This document shows positions 4,633-9,013 of a DNA stretch of 9,013 nt, one piece after another. The translations under genes and the position numbers were made by a program. The stretch is from contig CAIXAA010000266.1 of NCBI GenBank assembly GCA_903917305.1, positions 1 to 9,013 on the forward strand. The letters run 5' to 3'. How positions within the stretch are numbered: position 1 is the first letter of the stretch; each line of letters opens with the position of its first letter. The notes beneath the pieces were generated by a model that did no database searches, was not told where the DNA came from, and was given only the letters and a program-made list of their open reading frames with translations. This DNA comes from an uncultured Myxococcales bacterium. Its GTDB lineage: Bacteria; Myxococcota_A; UBA9042.

Positions 4633-5546
4633 CTTGCGAGGAGTTTCGACATCAAGTCGCAGCGCTGGCGCTCGGAGCCCTGGAGCCGCCGGTGCAAGCC
4701 GCTTGCCTTGCCCACCTGAACACTTGCGAGTCGCAGCAAGCCTGCCACGAGGCCTACGACCGGGCGCGGGCGACGGCGGTCAAGCTGGGCCTGGCGCTGC
4801 CCCCTGCGCGCCCCGGAGCGGACGTCTGGCGGGCGATCGAGCGGCGTGTCGGGCTGGTGGATGCGGCCGACGTGCCGCGCCCGCAGTTCTGGCGCCAGCT
4901 GGCCGCATGGAGCCTGTCCGCGGTGCTGGCCGGCCTGCTGCTCTACAACCACAGCCGGCAGCTCGAGCTGGAGGACCAGCTGGCGCGCTGCGGCGACGCG
5001 ACGACCAAGGTGCGCACGTATGCGGCGCGGACGGCGCTGGCGCTGGAGAACAGCCTCGGGCGCGTGCAGGCGGCCGATGAAGAGGTGGCGCGGGTCCGTG
5101 CGGCGGCGTCGAGCGCGATTGCGTGCATGACCAACGTGCAGCAGATGCGTGGGCAGCTCGACCTGCAGCGCGACGCGCTGCGCATGCTAGAACGCCCGTC
5201 GGCCCGCGTCGTGGCCCTGCAGCCTCAAGGTGGCAGCAGCGCTGTCGTCCACGTCGTCTTCGATCCGGATGAGAAGCGCGCCATCGTCGTCGCGCGCGCC
5301 CTGCCGCTGGCTTTGGGCGGCGCCTACCGCATCTGGCTCATGCATGGCCGGGATCCGCCGGAGCTCGCAGGCTTCTTGACGCCGGAAGTGGGCGGTGCGG
5401 CGCTGGGGGAGATCGATCGCCGGCTGCTCGCGACCTCCGGCCCTCAGGGCATGGCGATCTCCCTCGAAGCGTTGGCGCGGCAAGGCGGTCCGGGCGAGAC
5501 CGTGGCCACGGGCGCTACCGACGGTCTGAGCGACCGGCCTCATTAG
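4629..5546 (+). CDS. Membrane-anchored anti-sigma factor with RskA-type C-domain
   Basis: A 305-residue protein starting in an ATGA overlap with the sigma gene, so the two are translationally coupled. The N-terminal MTCEEFRHQVAALALGALEP with later His29, Cys33 and Cys39 resembles the zinc-binding anti-sigma domain, which holds the cognate sigma factor in the cytoplasm. A transmembrane helix lies at about 90-106 (LAAWSLSAVLAGLLLYN). Residues 108-190 are rich in Glu, Arg, Leu and Ala and look like a periplasmic coiled coil. Residues 205-298 match the anti-sigma-K factor (RskA) domain: VVHVVFDPDEKRAIVVARAL, GGAYRIWLMHG, ELAGFLTPEVGG, GPQGMAISLEA. The likely mechanism is release of sigma after proteolysis of the anchor on an envelope signal, as known for the family. 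The zinc motif is atypical: the usual H-x3-C-x2-C reads H-x3-C-x5-C. Confidence 0.87.
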   Translation: MTCEEFRHQVAALALGALEPPVQAACLAHLNTCESQQACHEAYDRARATAVKLGLALPPARPGADVWRAIERRVGLVDAADVPRPQFWRQLAAWSLSAVLAGLLLYNHSRQLELEDQLARCGDATTKVRTYAARTALALENSLGRVQAADEEVARVRAAASSAIACMTNVQQMRGQLDLQRDALRMLERPSARVVALQPQGGSSAVVHVVFDPDEKRAIVVARALPLALGGAYRIWLMHGRDPPELAGFLTPEVGGAALGEIDRRLLATSGPQGMAISLEALARQGGPGETVATGATDGLSDRPH

Positions 5547-5577
5547 CGGCACACTGCCCTGCAGAAGTTCGTGGGCC

Positions 5578-5606
5578 TTGCGCTCCGCGGGCTGGTCTCG
5601 CACCAT
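5578..5606 (+). promoter_or_regulatory. Weak candidate promoter for the lipoprotein gene
   Basis: TTGCGC (5578-5583), 17 bases, then CACCAT (5601-5606) lies in the 89-bp gap between the anti-sigma and lipoprotein genes and would give a leader of about 22 bases containing GAGGAG. The -10 box is poor. Read-through from the sigma operon, or use of the neighbouring ECF sigma factor at a different motif, are alternatives. Confidence 0.25.
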
Positions 5607-5635
5607 GAACACTTCGGTCATCCGAGGAGTGCCGC

Positions 5636-7966
5636 ATGTCCCGTTCCCCGTCCCGTCTCGCCCTGATCGCCCTTGCTCTTGCCGCGGTTGCCTGCAGCAG
5701 TTCCGGCAGTTCGACGGCGAACAAGGCCAAGGAGGGTTGCCTCAACGGTTCGAGCCAGCTCGACTGTGCCGCCAAGGCCGAACTGCGCGAGACCGCCAAC
5801 GGCAAGGTGCTCAGCAATGGCGCGTCGGTCGACGTGCAGGTGGGCTCGCTTGCTGCCGGCGCACAGCTCGACATGGACTTCACGGTCGTCAACACGGTCG
5901 CTGTCGCTACCGCCGCGGCCTTGCGCGTCGATGCCATCCGCTTGCAATACGAGCCCGCCTCGCCGCTGGAAGCTTCGACGCCCGCATTTACCTGCTTTGA
6001 CGCCGCGGGCACCACGCCGTGCTCCGACCTGACGGGCAAGTGGTCGCGCGTCGTGCCGCCGGGCGCCGAAGATGCCGCCAAGAGCCTGGTCTCCGATCTC
6101 GGCTTCCGCATTCGCTATCGCCACTTCGACGGCAAGGTCCGCACCGCCAAGCTCTGCCTCGATCTCGTCGGCGATCCCAGCAACGCCGCGCCGCTCTGCA
6201 TCGCCTTCGTCACGCGCCTGGGCAAGCCCAAGCTCAAGGTCACGCCGACCGATGTCGTCTTCGACTACGTGCAGGTCGGCAAGACGGACACGCGCCCGCT
6301 GACCCTGACCAACGTCGGCGATGCGCCGCTTGTCGTCGATCGCATTGATTTCGCGGCGGATGCTGGCTTCTCGCTGCAGGTCGGCACCGCGACGCACCAG
6401 CCGGGAACGGCCGTGACCTTCACGCCCCCGCTGGAGCTGGCTCCCGGCATTTCGCAGCAGTTGACCGTGGGTTTCGCGCCGGTGGACGACAAGCAGAAGA
6501 AGGGCTCGCTGCTGGTGCAGTCCAACGACACGGCCTGGGTCGGCGGCGCGCCGGTGGTGCTGGGCGCGAATTCCAAGGTGCCATGCATCCTTGTGCCGCA
6601 AGCGCCGGCGATCCAGTTCGGCGCGGCGCTCGTCGCGGCGGATCTGTCCCGCGACGTGACGATGACCAACTGCGGCACGGAAGTGCTGACGATTACCTCG
6701 GTTGCCTTCAAGCCGGGCGGCAGTTCGGACTTCACCTTGGACTGGACGGCCGCGCTGCAGAAGGCGCCCGGCCTGGACCCGAAGCTGGGACCGAGCGTGG
6801 CGACGCCGATCACGCTGAAGGTCAACGAAAGCATCACGGTGCAAGCGCACTACTCGCCGTCGGCGGTCAGCCCGCTGGATCCGTCGACCCAGGCGCAGAC
6901 GCCGTCGCAGGCGACGCTGGTCATCGCGTCCAACGCGGTGCCGGTCGAGGTGCAGTGCCAGGGCACGGGCGTCAAGCAGACCTGCCCGCAAGCGAAGATC
7001 ACCGTCACCGAAGGCGAGGAGGTCGTGCCGCAGACCGTGCTGCATTTCAAGGGCGATCAATCGGTTGCGCCGGGCGGTGGCTCGATCGTCAAGTACAAGT
7101 GGACGGTGCAGAGCCAGCCGGAGGGCTCCAAGCAGGCGTTCGTGCCCAGCTCGACCTTCCCCAACCCGACCTTGACCGCGAACGCTGCGGGTGCCTACAC
7201 GGTCTGCCTGGAAGTCACCGATCAGAATGATCAAAAGTCCTGCGACCCGGCTTGCGTGACCGTTGCGGTGCTGCCGTCCGACCAGCTGCACGTGGAGCTG
7301 CTGTGGTCGACACCCGCCGACAAGGACGAGACCGACACCGGTCCGGGCGCGGGCTCCGACATGGACCTCCACTTCGCGCACCAGCTTGCGGTCGGCGCGG
7401 ATGTCGACTGCGACGGCGTCGGCGATCCGTGGTTCGTCGGTGGTGTCGATGGGTTCGACACGTTCTGGCTCAACCCGAACCCCAACTGGGGCAGCCAGTC
7501 GCCGACCGTGCCGGACAACCCGAGCCTCGATCTCGACGACACCGACGGCGCCGGGCCGGAGAACCTGAACCTCGCGCAACCAGAGGGCTCCGCGGCGAAT
7601 CCGGTGTTCTACTCGATCGGCGTGCACTACTGGAACGATCACGGTTTCGGCTTGTCGTATGCCACCGTTCGCATCTTCATCCTTGGCACGCTGGCCATCG
7701 AGTACAAGGATGTCGAGATGAAGATGTTCGACATGTGGTACGTCGGCAAGCTGAATTGGCCGAACAAGCTCGTTGGTGCAGGCACTTCGGAGGTGCTGAC
7801 GACGTGCAAGGAGAGCGGCGACGCTTGTCTGTTCAAGAGCGACCCCACGAACCCGAAGGCCGGGCAGATGTGGCAGAAAAACGGGGACTGGTGCATCACG
7901 CACTGCTACGTTCCGGCATCGATCCCGTCGGTGCCGCAGGGATCGGCGGCGACCTGCAAGCCGTAG
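5636..7966 (+). CDS. Large multi-domain lipoprotein (ASH-like, PKD-like and YfaP-like modules)
   Basis: A 776-residue lipoprotein. The signal peptide MSRSPSRLALIALALAAVAC ends in a lipobox-like AVAC, with Cys20 as the predicted lipidated residue, followed by a Ser/Gly linker. Residues about 40-195 are an unassigned beta-rich region. Two ASH/choice-of-anchor-D-like modules follow: about 200-310 (PTDVVFDYVQVGKTDTRPLT, LTNVGDAPLVVDRIDF) and 315-445 (AIQFGAALVAADLSRDVTMT, NCGTEVLTITSVAF). Residues about 447-547 look PKD-like (VAPGGGSIVKYKWTV, AAGAYTVCLEVTD). The C-terminal module (about 551-700) starts HVELLWSTPADKDETDTGPG and contains SDMDLHF, PENLNL and GVHYWNDHGFG, resembling YfaP/DUF2135-like modules. 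Two Asp-rich loops, D589-x-D-x-D-G-x-x-D597 and D632-x-D-D-x-D-G638, look like calcium sites. The tail is Cys-rich. GAGGAG lies 6 bases before the ATG. It is probably a cell-envelope or surface protein that binds a ligand or partner; no catalytic residues are recognisable. Confidence 0.85.
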   Translation: MSRSPSRLALIALALAAVACSSSGSSTANKAKEGCLNGSSQLDCAAKAELRETANGKVLSNGASVDVQVGSLAAGAQLDMDFTVVNTVAVATAAALRVDAIRLQYEPASPLEASTPAFTCFDAAGTTPCSDLTGKWSRVVPPGAEDAAKSLVSDLGFRIRYRHFDGKVRTAKLCLDLVGDPSNAAPLCIAFVTRLGKPKLKVTPTDVVFDYVQVGKTDTRPLTLTNVGDAPLVVDRIDFAADAGFSLQVGTATHQPGTAVTFTPPLELAPGISQQLTVGFAPVDDKQKKGSLLVQSNDTAWVGGAPVVLGANSKVPCILVPQAPAIQFGAALVAADLSRDVTMTNCGTEVLTITSVAFKPGGSSDFTLDWTAALQKAPGLDPKLGPSVATPITLKVNESITVQAHYSPSAVSPLDPSTQAQTPSQATLVIASNAVPVEVQCQGTGVKQTCPQAKITVTEGEEVVPQTVLHFKGDQSVAPGGGSIVKYKWTVQSQPEGSKQAFVPSSTFPNPTLTANAAGAYTVCLEVTDQNDQKSCDPACVTVAVLPSDQLHVELLWSTPADKDETDTGPGAGSDMDLHFAHQLAVGADVDCDGVGDPWFVGGVDGFDTFWLNPNPNWGSQSPTVPDNPSLDLDDTDGAGPENLNLAQPEGSAANPVFYSIGVHYWNDHGFGLSYATVRIFILGTLAIEYKDVEMKMFDMWYVGKLNWPNKLVGAGTSEVLTTCKESGDACLFKSDPTNPKAGQMWQKNGDWCITHCYVPASIPSVPQGSAATCKP

Positions 7967-7990
7967 CTCACATCGGAAGAGGTGAAGCGC

Positions 7991-8272
7991 ATGGAATACG
8001 CAGAAGAACGCAACCTGACTTTTGTCGACAACCCTGTCCTGGCCCAGCCGTTGCTGGACCTGCTGCACGACGCCGGCATCGAGGCCGTGCTGAGCGAAGG
8101 CGACGATTTCGGCGGCTTGCTGCCGGCTTTCGCCTTCATCCACGGTGCCTACATCGTCGTGCCGGAGCACCAGCTCGAGGACGCCAAGCGGCTGATTGCG
8201 TCGTTCGACGCGGCTTCGTTCGAGGCGACGCCGGAGCTGTCGGACGACGCGGACGTGCCGAAGGTGGATTGA
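7991..8272 (+). CDS. DUF2007-like small protein
   Basis: A 93-residue soluble acidic protein. Its middle matches the DUF2007 (putative prokaryotic signal transducing protein) pattern: a first half about switching between sequence copies (NPVLAQPLLDLLHDAGIEAV, then LSEGDDFGG), a Pro and hydrophobic stretch (LLPAFAFIHGAYIVVPE), and a closing helix (HQLEDAKRLIASFD). The Asp/Glu-rich C-terminus looks disordered. The family has a ferredoxin-like small fold of unknown role; some members are fused to zinc ribbons, which this one lacks. The ATG at 7991 has GAGGTG 6 bases upstream; an in-frame GTG at 7982 lies inside that site and was rejected. The gene begins 24 bp after the lipoprotein stop, so the two are probably co-transcribed, but no functional link is known. 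Confidence 0.75.
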   Translation: MEYAEERNLTFVDNPVLAQPLLDLLHDAGIEAVLSEGDDFGGLLPAFAFIHGAYIVVPEHQLEDAKRLIASFDAASFEATPELSDDADVPKVD

Positions 8273-8323
8273 GCGCCGAATAGGCTTGCGCGCCACGTCC
8301 ATCCATGTCATTTGCGCCGCATC

Positions 8324-8328
8324 GGAGG
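8324..8328 (+). promoter_or_regulatory. Ribosome binding site of the right-edge gene
   Basis: GGAGG stands 4 bases before the ATG at 8333 and supports that start, since no stronger in-frame alternative is near. Confidence 0.7.
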
Positions 8329-8332
8329 CGCC

Positions 8333-9013
8333 ATGGCGAACCTGCAAGCACTCGAGCACCGGCTGTCGCATCACGACGTGGAATACCAGCTGCACTTCGC
8401 GGGCCGCTCGCGGCTGACCCGCGACTTGTCGCGCATCGACCGGCTGCTGGCGGGCGCCCAGGCGGTGCTGGCGGAGGCGCGCCAGCTCAGCGGTGTGCCC
8501 GCGCCGCAGCGCGCGGCCCTGGTGGGCAAGGCGGAGCACCAGTCGGGCATCTACGCCACCGAGCGCGACGCCATCGCGGCGGCGCAGCGCGAAGCGGGGC
8601 CGGCGGGGCGGCAGGCGGCGGTGGCAGCGCAGCGCGCGCACTACGTCGTTCATCGCTACATCCGCCATTTTGCGGGGCAATCGCGCAGCACGCGCGACGT
8701 CTTCCTGCTCCTTGACCTGATCGCCTGCCTGGAGCCGCTGGCCGCCGAGATGGAGCGCCTCGGCGCCGCGACAATGTCCAGTGCCCAGGAGGAGTTGCGC
8801 TGGGTGCAGACCCACCTGGCCCAGTTCCGCGAGGAGCGCAAGGCGATTGCCCAAGCGTCGACGGACGCGTCCCCGGACGAGCAGGTGTCGGTGCTCGCGC
8901 AGATTGCCAACGGGCTTTTCGCCAGCTATCGCACGCACTTCGCCAACCAGCCGCGCGTGACGCGTCGGCCGGAGCTGCTGGCGCGGCTCATCCAGTCGGC
9001 CGAGCAGGTGGGC
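8333..9013 (+). CDS. Unrecognised protein with about 90-residue tandem repeats (partial)
   Basis: The frame is open from the ATG at 8333 to the window end (227 codons, no stop), so the C-terminus is missing. I do not recognise the family. There is no signal peptide or membrane helix, and the composition (Ala, Arg, Gln, Leu, Glu) predicts a mostly helical, cytoplasmic protein. An internal repeat is evident: YQLHFAGRSRLTRD (18-31), YIRHFAGQSRSTRD (109-122), and YRTHFANQPRVTRR (199-212), with His21, His112 and His202 spaced 91 and 90 residues apart. The similarity continues beyond the motif, for instance ERDAIAAAQREAGP against ERKAIAQASTDASP. The conserved His-Phe and Thr-Arg positions may be structural or binding residues. 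It starts 60 bp after the DUF2007-like gene in the same direction and may share its transcript. Confidence 0.8.
   Translation, partial: MANLQALEHRLSHHDVEYQLHFAGRSRLTRDLSRIDRLLAGAQAVLAEARQLSGVPAPQRAALVGKAEHQSGIYATERDAIAAAQREAGPAGRQAAVAAQRAHYVVHRYIRHFAGQSRSTRDVFLLLDLIACLEPLAAEMERLGAATMSSAQEELRWVQTHLAQFREERKAIAQASTDASPDEQVSVLAQIANGLFASYRTHFANQPRVTRRPELLARLIQSAEQVG

Noticed and set aside
5618..8938. 1106-codon open frame on the minus strand opposite the lipoprotein, DUF2007-like and repeat-protein genes
   Set aside because: It has the same Arg-rich shadow composition and no family motif, and it crosses three plus-strand genes that have ribosome binding sites, a signal peptide and recognisable domains or repeats.

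Overview
The window is GC-rich, tightly packed bacterial chromosome with strong third-position GC bias. Organism (inference): a TonB system with a cysteine-paired TonB C-domain, an ECF sigma factor with an RskA-type anti-sigma, and above all a large lipoprotein combining ASH-like modules, a PKD-like module and a YfaP-like C-terminal module, together suggest a Gram-negative of the Myxococcota (former Deltaproteobacteria). No rRNA, tRNA, insertion sequence, phage gene or CRISPR array is visible, and nothing looks recently acquired.

Layout. (1) 1-1416: end of an exbB-like gene, then exbD and tonB, joined by a 1-bp stop/start overlap and a 3-bp gap; this is the inner-membrane motor that energises TonB-dependent outer-membrane uptake. 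(2) 1513-2772: hisD, the last enzyme of histidine biosynthesis, with all expected zinc and catalytic residues but no other his gene in view. (3) 2779-3360, minus strand: an exported YbhB/PEBP-family protein that converges on hisD with only 6 bp between the stops. (4) 3361-3529: a divergent control region with an inverted repeat and candidate promoters for both directions. (5) 3530-3988: a small two-helix membrane protein resembling the PGPGW family. (6) 4060-5546: an ECF sigma factor and its membrane-bound anti-sigma factor, overlapping by ATGA, behind a candidate near-leaderless promoter. (7) 5636-7966: the 776-residue lipoprotein. (8) 7991-8272: a small DUF2007-like protein. (9) 8333-end: an unrecognised, largely helical protein built from regular repeats of about 90 residues, cut by the window end.

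How the parts relate. exbB-exbD-tonB form one functional unit. hisD may be read through from them or have its own promoter. The sigma/anti-sigma pair is a self-contained switch that would carry envelope signals to transcription; its targets cannot be told from the window, though the lipoprotein gene lies 89 bp downstream. The lipoprotein, DUF2007-like and repeat-protein genes are co-oriented and closely spaced, so could be co-transcribed. No complete new system is evident. The observations most worth following are the repeat protein at the right edge, the altered zinc motif of the anti-sigma factor together with the unusual recognition helix of its sigma factor, and the inverted repeat in the divergent region.
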